DNA from: Gilichinskyi gelida
Lineage (GTDB): Bacteria; Acidobacteriota; Thermoanaerobaculia; Gp7-AA8
Reading direction: 5' to 3'
DNA length: 64,000 bases
Assembly: GCA_038040385.1 (NCBI GenBank)
Contig: JBBPII010000002.1
Span: 248,001-312,000 of the forward strand
Position numbers and translations under genes: made by a program. Of the stretch, positions 25,117 through 32,502 are shown one piece after another. Numbering within the stretch: the first letter of the stretch is position 1; each line of letters opens with the position of its first letter. The notes beneath the pieces are model-generated. The model was not told the DNA's origin. It was given only the letters and a program-made list of their open reading frames with translations, and did not search any database.

Positions 25117-25502
25117 CGCGTCGCCTCGCGCAGAATGTCGCGCACCATCCGCCGCAGATGCGCGGTGTCCATGTACGTCATGATCGAGCGATGCTCGAAC
25201 ATGTCGACGGCCGCGGCATCGCGCGCGAAGAGCCGCCTGCCGCGGGTGACCACCTCATATCGGAGCAACGGCGGCGCGTGATCGAGAATCACAAAGTCGA
25301 TGTCGTCGCGGCGGAGCTCCTCGACCGCGATCGCTCGCAGCCGCAGCTCGTCGCCGAGACCGATCCGCTTTCCGGTCAGCACGGCGAGATCGATATCGCT
25401 GTCTTCGCGCGCCTCTCCCGCTGCGGCAGACCCGAAGAGATAAATCGCCTGCACGCGCGGGTCGTCGCTCAGGCGCCGGCAGACGTTCTCGAGGTCGTGC
25501 AC
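25113..25502 (-). CDS. mntA: MntA-type nucleotidyltransferase antitoxin
   Basis: 129 residues. Minimal nucleotidyltransferase signature G-S-x10-D-x-D as LFGSAAAGEAREDSDIDLAVL (about 21-41), plus a later Asp in DDIDFVILDHAPP. It transfers AMP to the HepT tyrosine. The ATG lies 7 bases after the ACT-domain gene stop, so the pair appears to be read through from the M1 peptidase/ACT operon. Confidence 0.9.
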   Translation of the reverse strand: MHDLENVCRRLSDDPRVQAIYLFGSAAAGEAREDSDIDLAVLTGKRIGLGDELRLRAIAVEELRRDDIDFVILDHAPPLLRYEVVTRGRRLFARDAAAVDMFEHRSIMTYMDTAHLRRMVRDILREATR

Positions 25503-25509
25503 GCGGCGA

Positions 25510-25899
25510 TTATCGCTCGCGCGCCCACTCCGCCGAAACCGCCCGCCCGCGCTCGAGGTCGTCGACCACCAGGATCAACTGGTGATCGTGGTCGCTGTAC
25601 TGGACTGTGATGTTCACGCCGGCATCGGCCATGCGTCGGGCGAGCTTGCCGAGCTGGCCGGGCGCGCCCTGGCGCAATCGTTGTATCAGGACGTCGTTCT
25701 CGGCGACGACGCGGATGCCCGCCGCCTCCAGCGCGGCGCGCGCGGCGGCCGGGTCCTCGAACAGAAAGTGCGCGACGCCGACTCCGCCGGCCACGAAGAC
25801 GCCGCCGCCTTCGATGCTCACGCCCGCCCGCCCGAGCGCCTCGCCCATTTCGGCGAGCGCGCCCGGACGGTCGTCGAGCTCGATCGCCAGGTCCTTCAT
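25510..25899 (-). CDS. tandem ACT-domain protein
   Basis: 129 residues with two ACT-like halves: DRPGALAEMGEALGRAGVSI (about 10-29), and a second beginning near residue 75 with QLGKLARRMADAGVNITVQY. ACT dimers bind amino acids and regulate metabolism. No enzyme domain is attached. The start lies one base after the M1 aminopeptidase stop, so sensing of amino acids released by that peptidase is an attractive but untested idea. Confidence 0.85.
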   Translation of the reverse strand: MKDLAIELDDRPGALAEMGEALGRAGVSIEGGGVFVAGGVGVAHFLFEDPAAARAALEAAGIRVVAENDVLIQRLRQGAPGQLGKLARRMADAGVNITVQYSDHDHQLILVVDDLERGRAVSAEWARER

Positions 25900-25900
25900 C

Positions 25901-28471
25901 TCACTTCAATTCGGCGAGGTACTTCCGGATGGTCTCCGCTTCGCGCGAGCGGAAGGCCACGCACTCCTTCACCTGCTCCTCGGTCCGCGCCATCTCGCGC
26001 TCCGTCCCCTCCACCTTCCGCTCGGAGGTGAAGAAGAACTCGCGCGCCTTCGCCAGGCGCGACTCGTCGCAGCCGCTGGCGATGCGCGGGAAGCCCCCGC
26101 GAAAGGCAGCGGGGATGCGGGCGGCGATGGCGTCGTAATGCGCCAGGAACCAATCGAACGTGTACGCCCGCCCCTCCTCGGTGTCGAAGTGGCTGAACGC
26201 AAGGGTGAAGATCTCGTTCGGGCGGATCTTGTCGCTCAGCGCGTACGCGAACGCCTTCTCGCGCAGTTTCTCGTCGCGGAAGGCGCCGAGCGCGCCGAGG
26301 TAGCGATTGCGATCCGCCGGCACGGCGGCGGACTCGAAGCGCTTGCGGAACTCCTCGTAGAGCGCCTCGTCGCCGCCGTTGTACGCCGTGATGCCGAGGA
26401 CCGTCGACGCGATCGACGGATCGACAGAGGCCGGATCGGCGAGGTACTTCGCCGCCTGCTCCTTCCCGAAGGCGATGGCCTTCGGATCCTTTCCGGTGTT
26501 CGCCACCCATCCGAGCAGCCGCGGGCGGAGGATGGTCAGCGGCTGCGGTTCGCCGGCCTTCGCGGCGTAGCCGATGCGATCGAGCACCGGCGACAGCGTG
26601 CGCCGGACGTACGACGCGAACAGCGGGCGATCGCTCTCGCTGAGCGCCCCCTCGACGCGGTTCAGCGCGCTGAGCAGCGAGCCGAGGACGTCGGGATCGG
26701 TCTCGCCGGAGAAGCGCTGGAGGACGTCGAGATAGTCGTTGCCGTGAATGACGCCGGCATCGAGCAGCGCACCGAGGTTGCCGAGGAAGGCGATGCGTTC
26801 GCCGGTGGTGAGGACGTCGGTGGCCTTCGACGCCAGCGCGACGAATTGCGCCTTCGGCAAGTCCCAGCGGTAGTAGCCGACCGCGTCGGCGTGTGGGAAG
26901 ACCCACTCCACCTTCGGCGCGTCGAGCTTGAAGGTATTCGACGGCGCGTCGAGCAGCACGGTCTTCACCCGCGTGGTCTTGCCGTCAGAGTAGCGCAGCG
27001 CCACCGGAACGATCCACGTTTGCGCCGGCGCCTTGATGCCGTAGCGGACGTAGCGTATCTGCGAGAGCTTGACCTCATTCGGCGCGATCAGCTCCGCGGT
27101 GATCAGCGGCAGGCCGGCCTGGTCGATGAACGTCCCCATCGGCGCGGCGGTGTGCTTGCCGAGCGCGGACCAGAAGTCGGCGGCCGTCGCGTTGCCCCAG
27201 GCGTGCGCCTTCAGATGTTTGATCACCCCCTTGCGGAACTCCTCGGGGCCGAGCCAGTGCTCGAACATCGAGATCACGGCCTTCCCCTTGTTGTACGCAA
27301 CGCCCACCGATCGCATCGCCTCTTCGGGGTGCGAGTCCTTGATGCGGATCGGATTGGTGAGCGGGCTGGCGTCGACGTTCATGATTCCCTGCACGCTCTG
27401 CAGCTCGCTCATGGCCAGGCCGTACTGCGGATAAACCTGGTCGGCGATCTTGTCGCCCATCCAGTCGGCGAACGACTCGTTGAGCCAGAGGTCGTCCCAC
27501 CACGCCATGGTCACCAGATCGCCGAACCACATGTGCGCGAGCTCGTGCGTGGTGATGCGCGCGTTCGAGCGTCGCTGCCCCGGCGTGGCCGCTTTCGGAT
27601 CGAGGAGAAGGACGCTCTCCGCGTAGGTGATGAGGCCGGGGTTCTCCATCGCCCCGAACCAGTACTCGGGGACGGCGATGAGATCGAGCTTCTCGAACGG
27701 ATACTTGCTGTCGAAGTACTTCTCGAGCGCCACCAGGACCTTCGGCGTCTGCTCGACCGACACGCCGGTCAGGCCGCTCTGCCCTTTGACCGTCACGATG
27801 CGCGTCGGGATGCTGGTGCCCGGCACCGGCGTGTATTCGAACGCGCCGACGGCGATGGCCAGCAGATACGACGGCAGCGGCTTGGTCCGCATGAAGGTGA
27901 CGGTCTTCCAGCCGTCGGCCGTGGTTTCCTTCTCCACCGGTGTGTTGAAGAGGGCGTCGTACTGCGACGGCACGACCGCGGTGAGCTGGTAGGGGATCTT
28001 GAACCCCGGCTCATCCCACAGCGGGAAGGCCTTGCGGGCGTCGACCGACTCGAACTGGGTGAAGAGGTACGGCTCGTCCTTGCGGACCATCTTGTAGAGG
28101 CCGACCGCGCGGCGGTCGTACTCGTTGGTGAAGGTGATGGTCATCGTGGCCCGCCCCGGCTTCAGCGGCTTGCCGGGCGTGACCACGAGGGTCTGCTCCG
28201 GCCCGGCAACCGACGTGGCATCGACGCCATCGATGCTGATCGACTCGATCTTCATCTCCTCGGCGTGCAACGAGAATGTCGGAACGGCCTTCTTGACGGT
28301 GAGCTCGACGACGGCCGTGCCGCTGTAGTTGTCCTGGCGCGGGTCCATCTTCAGCGTGACGGACTCTCTGACCGGGACGACGTCGCGGCCGAGCCGCAGC
28401 GGCGGCGCGGCGACGAGCGGGACGCTCGCCAGGGCGAGCAGAAAAAGAACGATGACGCGGTTTCGTGTCAC
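25901..28471 (-). CDS. secreted M1-family aminopeptidase
   Basis: 856 residues from GTG 28471. This start has GAGGAGG 8 bases upstream and gives a clean signal peptide (RNRVIVLFLLALASVPLVAA). M1 motifs: GAMENPGLITY (substrate-binding, about 280) and HELAHMWFGDLVTMAWWDDL with downstream Glu in WLNESFADW, the HExxH-x18-E zinc site (about 315-338). The ERAP1-like C-terminal helical domain fills the last about 350 residues. It removes N-terminal amino acids from peptides outside the cytoplasm. An ATG 28549 would overlap the divergent gene's start and is less likely. Confidence 0.92.
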   Translation of the reverse strand: MTRNRVIVLFLLALASVPLVAAPPLRLGRDVVPVRESVTLKMDPRQDNYSGTAVVELTVKKAVPTFSLHAEEMKIESISIDGVDATSVAGPEQTLVVTPGKPLKPGRATMTITFTNEYDRRAVGLYKMVRKDEPYLFTQFESVDARKAFPLWDEPGFKIPYQLTAVVPSQYDALFNTPVEKETTADGWKTVTFMRTKPLPSYLLAIAVGAFEYTPVPGTSIPTRIVTVKGQSGLTGVSVEQTPKVLVALEKYFDSKYPFEKLDLIAVPEYWFGAMENPGLITYAESVLLLDPKAATPGQRRSNARITTHELAHMWFGDLVTMAWWDDLWLNESFADWMGDKIADQVYPQYGLAMSELQSVQGIMNVDASPLTNPIRIKDSHPEEAMRSVGVAYNKGKAVISMFEHWLGPEEFRKGVIKHLKAHAWGNATAADFWSALGKHTAAPMGTFIDQAGLPLITAELIAPNEVKLSQIRYVRYGIKAPAQTWIVPVALRYSDGKTTRVKTVLLDAPSNTFKLDAPKVEWVFPHADAVGYYRWDLPKAQFVALASKATDVLTTGERIAFLGNLGALLDAGVIHGNDYLDVLQRFSGETDPDVLGSLLSALNRVEGALSESDRPLFASYVRRTLSPVLDRIGYAAKAGEPQPLTILRPRLLGWVANTGKDPKAIAFGKEQAAKYLADPASVDPSIASTVLGITAYNGGDEALYEEFRKRFESAAVPADRNRYLGALGAFRDEKLREKAFAYALSDKIRPNEIFTLAFSHFDTEEGRAYTFDWFLAHYDAIAARIPAAFRGGFPRIASGCDESRLAKAREFFFTSERKVEGTEREMARTEEQVKECVAFRSREAETIRKYLAELK

Positions 28472-28547
28472 GGAAAGGGCCTCCTCGAGAAGTCGAGTGT
28501 AGTTCGTAAAACGTCGGGGTCGGGTTTCAGGCGTATTCTTTTTGTTC

Positions 28548-29114
28548 ATGGACGAGGCGAAATCGGTCAAGGTCAAGGGGGGCGCGCTCCTTTCGCGTCT
28601 CGCCTTCGTGAAAGAGGACCGAGGGGAGGAAGCGGTGCAGCGCGTTCTGGCCCGGCTCCCGGAAGGCGATCGCAGCGCCTGCACCTCCATTCTCACCGGC
28701 GGCTGGTATCCGTTCGAGCTCAATCAACGGTTAGACGAAGCAATCGCCGCGGAGATGGGGATGGGCGAGAACGTCTTCCTGGTCATCGGCGAGAAGTCCG
28801 CCGCGCACAATCTCAGCGGCGCGCATCGCGCCATGCTCTCCCCCGGCGATCCGCACGGCCTGCTGCGCCGCACGCCGCAGATCTATCAGATGTACTACGA
28901 CACCGGCCGCCGGACATACGAGCGCGTCGCCGACAACAAGGCCGTCCTCCGCACCTACGACGCGCCGACGTTTTCCCGCCACGACTGCCTGACGGTCGTC
29001 GGCTGGCACCGCAAGGCCATCGAGATGTGCGGCGCGAAAGGCGCGCGCGTCACGGAGACGAAGTGCCGGGCCAAGGGGGCGGAGTTCTGCGAGTACGTTT
29101 GCGAGTGGGCGTGA
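28548..29114 (+). CDS. V4R-like domain protein of unknown function
   Basis: 188 residues. The C-terminal segment with CGAKGARVTETKCRAKGAEFCEYVCEWA resembles the end of V4R/4-vinyl-reductase-like domains, which often bind small ligands or metals (C-x5-G-x2-C-x-Y). The N-terminal part (LLSRLAFVKEDRGEEAVQRV; WYPFELNQRLDEAI) resembles proteins described mainly from myxobacteria. It is soluble, with no enzyme motif. It is divergent from the M1 peptidase. Confidence 0.6.
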   Translation: MDEAKSVKVKGGALLSRLAFVKEDRGEEAVQRVLARLPEGDRSACTSILTGGWYPFELNQRLDEAIAAEMGMGENVFLVIGEKSAAHNLSGAHRAMLSPGDPHGLLRRTPQIYQMYYDTGRRTYERVADNKAVLRTYDAPTFSRHDCLTVVGWHRKAIEMCGAKGARVTETKCRAKGAEFCEYVCEWA

Positions 29115-29126
29115 GGCGAACCTAGA

Positions 29127-29222
29127 CCGTCATCCTGAGCCGCAGAGACGGCGAAGGATCTCAGGTTGCGACCTCCCTGCATTTTGAGATCCTTCGCCGT
29201 CTTCGCGGCTCAGGATGACGGC
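29127..29222. repeat. CCGTCATCCTGAGC palindromic element
   Basis: Arms CCGTCATCCTGAGCCGC and GCGGCTCAGGATGACGG, inner arms GAGACGGCGAAGGATCTCA and TGAGATCCTTCGCCGTCTTC. It is a longer relative of the element at 14563 and lies between the V4R-like gene and the EEP-family gene. The transcribed RNA would form a long hairpin. Confidence 0.9.
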
Positions 29223-29261
29223 GGCGGCGGTGAGGCACCGTTCTCGCTTCGGCGAGATCGC

Positions 29262-29960
29262 GTGTTCGCGCTGAAGCTCATGACCTACAACATCCGCGGC
29301 CAGGCGGCTGCCCGCCGCCCTGACCACATCCCCAAGATCGCCGAGGTGATCGCCGGCGTCGCGCCGGACATCGTCGGCCTGCAGGAGGTGCACTGCCGGA
29401 CACGCGCGGCCACCATCGATCAGGCCGAGACGCTGGCGCAACTCACCGGCCTCCAACTCGCCTTCGGGCGGAGCTGCGCCATGGACGGCGGCGACTACGG
29501 CAACGCGGTGCTGACGCGCGGCACCGTCACCGGCTCGGAAGTCTTTCCGCTGCCGGGCGCAGGCGAGCCGCGCTCGCTGATGCGCACCGACGTGCAGCTC
29601 GACGGGACGCCGTTCTCCTTCTTCGTCACCCATCTCGCCGCCTGGGGACGGCTTTTGCGCAAGGCGCGGCTGGCGCAGATCGCCACCCTCGGCGACATCA
29701 CCGCGGGGGCGAAACTGCCGCACGTGCTGGTCGGTGATTTCAACGTGTCGCCGCGCGCCGAGGAGATCCGCCTGTTGATGGCGCGAGGCCATCTGCGGCC
29801 GTCCGACCCGTTCCGCGAAGTGACGTTCCCGTTGACCCGGCAGCGCCTCGACTACGTGTTCTGCGATCCGCGCTGGAGCGTGATCCGGACGGAAGTCATT
29901 CACCGCGGGCCGTCCGACCACTGGCCGGTGGTCGTCGAATTGCGTCTGGAACAGTCATGA
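29262..29960 (+). CDS. endonuclease/exonuclease/phosphatase family hydrolase
   Basis: 232 residues from GTG 29262. EEP motifs: TYNIRGQ (about 9), IVGLQEVHC with the metal-binding Glu (about 39-47), DGGDYGNAVLTR, LVGDFNVSP (about 162-170), RQRLDYVF, and SDHWPVVVEL with the catalytic Asp-His (about 218-227). The family includes sphingomyelinase-like and DNase I-like phosphodiesterases. The stop overlaps the phospholipase D-type gene start, and the pair may act together on phospholipids. Confidence 0.88.
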   Translation: MFALKLMTYNIRGQAAARRPDHIPKIAEVIAGVAPDIVGLQEVHCRTRAATIDQAETLAQLTGLQLAFGRSCAMDGGDYGNAVLTRGTVTGSEVFPLPGAGEPRSLMRTDVQLDGTPFSFFVTHLAAWGRLLRKARLAQIATLGDITAGAKLPHVLVGDFNVSPRAEEIRLLMARGHLRPSDPFREVTFPLTRQRLDYVFCDPRWSVIRTEVIHRGPSDHWPVVVELRLEQS

Positions 29961-31231
29961 CTCGTGCGATCACCATCCCGCTGTGGGTCCTTGCCCTCCT
30001 GATTTTCACTATCCTCGTGCTGGGGCTGATCGTCTGGTCGGTCAAGCGGCGACGCCGGCCGAAGCTCGAGCAGACATCCGGAGACTCGGACTCGCTGCTG
30101 CCGACGATGGCCGGGCTGCTGCAGTCGACCATCGTCGGCGGCAACGCCGTCGAGCTCCTGCAGAACGGCGCGTTCTTCGACCGCCTCTTCGCCGATCTGG
30201 AGGCCGCGCAATCGACCATCAACATCGAGACCTTCCTCTGCAAGGAAGGAGAGGTGACGCGAAGGCTGACGGACCTGCTGTTGGCCAAGCGGAAGGAAGG
30301 CGTCGAGGTCCGCGTCCTGGTCGACGGCTCAGGCGGGAAGGGATACGGCAAGAGTGACGTGAAACGACTGCGCGACGCCGGCTGCCCGGTGCGCAAGTTT
30401 CATCCCATCCGCATCAGCAACCTCGGGCGGCTCAATCAGCGCACGCATCGCAAGATCGTGATCATCGACGGCCGGATCGGCTACGTCGGCGGACATTGTC
30501 TGGTCGATACCTGGCTCGGCGACGCCGAGGACAAGCAGCATTTCCGCGACATCAGCGCTCGCGTTGAAGGGCCGGTGGTGAATCAGATCCAATCGGCGTT
30601 CACCGACAACTGGATCGAGGAGACTGGCGAGGTCATCGCCGGCGAGAAGTTCTTTCCCGAGCTCGAGGATGCCGGCCCGTCGGATGCGCAGATCGTCTTC
30701 ATCTCCCCTACCGGCGGTCCGTCCACGCTCAAGCTGCTGCACCACGTGGCCATCAACGAGGCGAAGAAATCGATCACCATCCAGAACCCGTACTTTCTCC
30801 CCGATCCCGACGCATGCCAGGCGCTACTCGAGGCGGTGAAGCGCGGCGTCGAGGTGCGGGTGATGATTCCCGACACCGCCGCCACCGACGCCAAGCTGGT
30901 CTCGCACGCCAGCCATCACCACTACGGCACGCTGCTGAAGGGCGGCGTCCGCGTCTTTGACTACCAGCACACGCTGCTGCACCAGAAGGTCTTCACCGTC
31001 GATCACGCCTGGTCGTCGATCGGCTCGACGAACTTCGACGACCGCTCCTTCGAGATCAACGACGAGATCTCGCTAGTGGTCTACGACAAAGCCATCGCCC
31101 GCGAGCTGGAGAAGACCTTCACCGCGGACGCGAAGCTGTCGAAGGAGCGGAGTCTCGAGGAGTGGAAGAAGCGGCCCGTCGGACACAAGCTGGTGGATGG
31201 GTCAGCGTTCCTGGTCAACGAGCAGTTGTAG
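29957..31231 (+). CDS. cardiolipin synthase-like phospholipase D family protein
   Basis: 424 residues. One N-terminal membrane helix (about 6-28). Two HKD motifs: RTHRKIVIIDGRIGYVGG (about 157-174) and LLHQKVFTVDHAWSSIGSTN (about 338-357), each H-x-K-x4-D followed by G-S/G. This is the layout of ClsB-type cardiolipin synthases, which join two phosphatidyl groups, and of related transphosphatidylases. It is translationally coupled to the EEP hydrolase (ATGA). Confidence 0.9.
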   Translation: MTRAITIPLWVLALLIFTILVLGLIVWSVKRRRRPKLEQTSGDSDSLLPTMAGLLQSTIVGGNAVELLQNGAFFDRLFADLEAAQSTINIETFLCKEGEVTRRLTDLLLAKRKEGVEVRVLVDGSGGKGYGKSDVKRLRDAGCPVRKFHPIRISNLGRLNQRTHRKIVIIDGRIGYVGGHCLVDTWLGDAEDKQHFRDISARVEGPVVNQIQSAFTDNWIEETGEVIAGEKFFPELEDAGPSDAQIVFISPTGGPSTLKLLHHVAINEAKKSITIQNPYFLPDPDACQALLEAVKRGVEVRVMIPDTAATDAKLVSHASHHHYGTLLKGGVRVFDYQHTLLHQKVFTVDHAWSSIGSTNFDDRSFEINDEISLVVYDKAIARELEKTFTADAKLSKERSLEEWKKRPVGHKLVDGSAFLVNEQL

Positions 31232-31243
31232 GGATGCGGCGCG

Positions 31244-31936
31244 TCATCGCGCAACGCGAACGGTGTAGTTGTTGACGTGCTTTTCGCGCGCGCCCTTGGT
31301 GCCATAGATCGCCAGCCTGTAAATGCCCGGAGTGAGGAAAGAGCGAGGAACGGCGACGATGAGCGTCGCATTCTCACTGCGCCGCAAACCGCTCACGCTC
31401 CAAAGCGATCGCTGTGGATTCACGCGCGCGTCGAACAGCTCGACGCGGTAGTTGTCGAAAGGCCGCTCGTCCATGAGGACGGGCACCAGCGAGTACCAGT
31501 CGCCGTGCGGCGTCACCGTGGCGGCGTCGTTCGCGCCACCGCGCGAATTGCCGTCGGGGAAGAGGGTCTGACCATCGACGGTGAGGACGCGCGGCAGCCG
31601 CTGCTCGGTGTGCGCCCGCCAATACAATGCGCCGAAGACGAGGGCAAGCGTGGCGGCAATCGCAGCAACCGACGGCCAGAATGGCACCACAACGCCGCGC
31701 GCCATGCGCCTTTGCATCGCGGCCCAGTGCCTTGCGAACTCCTCCTCGGACAGGTAATCGTCGTCGCCCGGTTCCGCGCCCTCGGTGGGAAACGAAGCCG
31801 TGAGCGTCCGTACCAGCTCCGGATAAGGGATCAGGCGGTCGCGGAAACGCGCCTCGTCGTCGGCCGACAGCTCGCCGCGCACGTACGCGAGCATCTCGTC
31901 GGAGGTCGGCGGCTCATGCTTTGGGTTGGTGTTCAT
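31244..31936 (-). CDS. probable membrane anti-sigma factor
   Basis: 230 residues. The cytoplasmic N-terminus (SDEMLAYVRGELSADDEARF) resembles the helices of anti-sigma domains but lacks the zinc-binding H-x3-C-x2-C. A single membrane helix lies near residues 88-106. The outer part is beta-rich (YRVELFDARVNPQRSLWSV; FLTPGIYRLAIYG). It directly follows an ECF sigma gene with an ATGA overlap, which is the main reason for the call. The outer domain could sense a periplasmic signal. Confidence 0.65.
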   Translation of the reverse strand: MNTNPKHEPPTSDEMLAYVRGELSADDEARFRDRLIPYPELVRTLTASFPTEGAEPGDDDYLSEEEFARHWAAMQRRMARGVVVPFWPSVAAIAATLALVFGALYWRAHTEQRLPRVLTVDGQTLFPDGNSRGGANDAATVTPHGDWYSLVPVLMDERPFDNYRVELFDARVNPQRSLWSVSGLRRSENATLIVAVPRSFLTPGIYRLAIYGTKGAREKHVNNYTVRVAR

Positions 31937-32469
31937 TCGTCATCCTCCGGGAGCACGTCCGCTCCCAGTTTTTCGCGCAAGTGCTTCAATGCATCGCGTC
32001 GCCTCGACTTCACGGCGTCCTCGCTGATGCCGAGGAATTTGGCGATCTCCCGGTACTTGAAGCCGTTGAGCTGCATCTGGATGCACTGGCGCTGGCCTAC
32101 GGGCAGCTCCGCGATCGCGTCATCCAACTGCCGCCACCGAATCGCGTCTTCCTGTTGTTTTGCGAAATCCGGCTCGGGCGCGCCCGGCACGCGCGTCGCG
32201 GGATCTTCGATATTCACAAGTTTCACGCGTCGCTTCGCCGCGTTCTGCGACCGGATTCTGTTGTACGCGACGTTGCGGGCGATCGTCTCGAAGAACGCCC
32301 ACTCCGCCTCGCCGCGGTATTCGCCCATCGCCTTGTAGAAACGGATGAAGGCGTCCTGTGCGAGATCGCGCGCGTCGTCCTCCGACAGGTGAAACGATCG
32401 GACAAAGTACCGCACGATCCGCAAGTAGTACTTCTGGTAAAGAGACTGGAATCGATCGTCTTTCGTCAT
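31933..32469 (-). CDS. ECF-type RNA polymerase sigma factor
   Basis: 178 residues. Sigma-2: DDARDLAQDAFIRFYKAMGEYRG (about 31-53) and FETIARNVAYNRIRS (-10 recognition, about 60-74). Sigma-4: LDDAIAELPVGQRQCIQMQL and FKYREIAKFLGISEDAVKSR (helix-turn-helix, about 138-157). It is transcribed divergently from the TPR-CHAT gene with 33 bases between start codons. It may control that cluster; no matching -35/-10 pair can be assigned. Confidence 0.92.
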   Translation of the reverse strand: MTKDDRFQSLYQKYYLRIVRYFVRSFHLSEDDARDLAQDAFIRFYKAMGEYRGEAEWAFFETIARNVAYNRIRSQNAAKRRVKLVNIEDPATRVPGAPEPDFAKQQEDAIRWRQLDDAIAELPVGQRQCIQMQLNGFKYREIAKFLGISEDAVKSRRRDALKHLREKLGADVLPEDDE

Positions 32470-32502
32470 CGCCCGATTTCGTCTCCTCCGACGGCGTATC
32501 TT

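Noticed and set aside
25607..29125. A 1172-codon plus-strand open frame opposite the M1 peptidase
   Set aside because: It lies antisense to a gene with intact HExxH and GAMEN motifs, has low-complexity Arg/Asp-rich sequence typical of GC-rich shadows, and shows no family motif.
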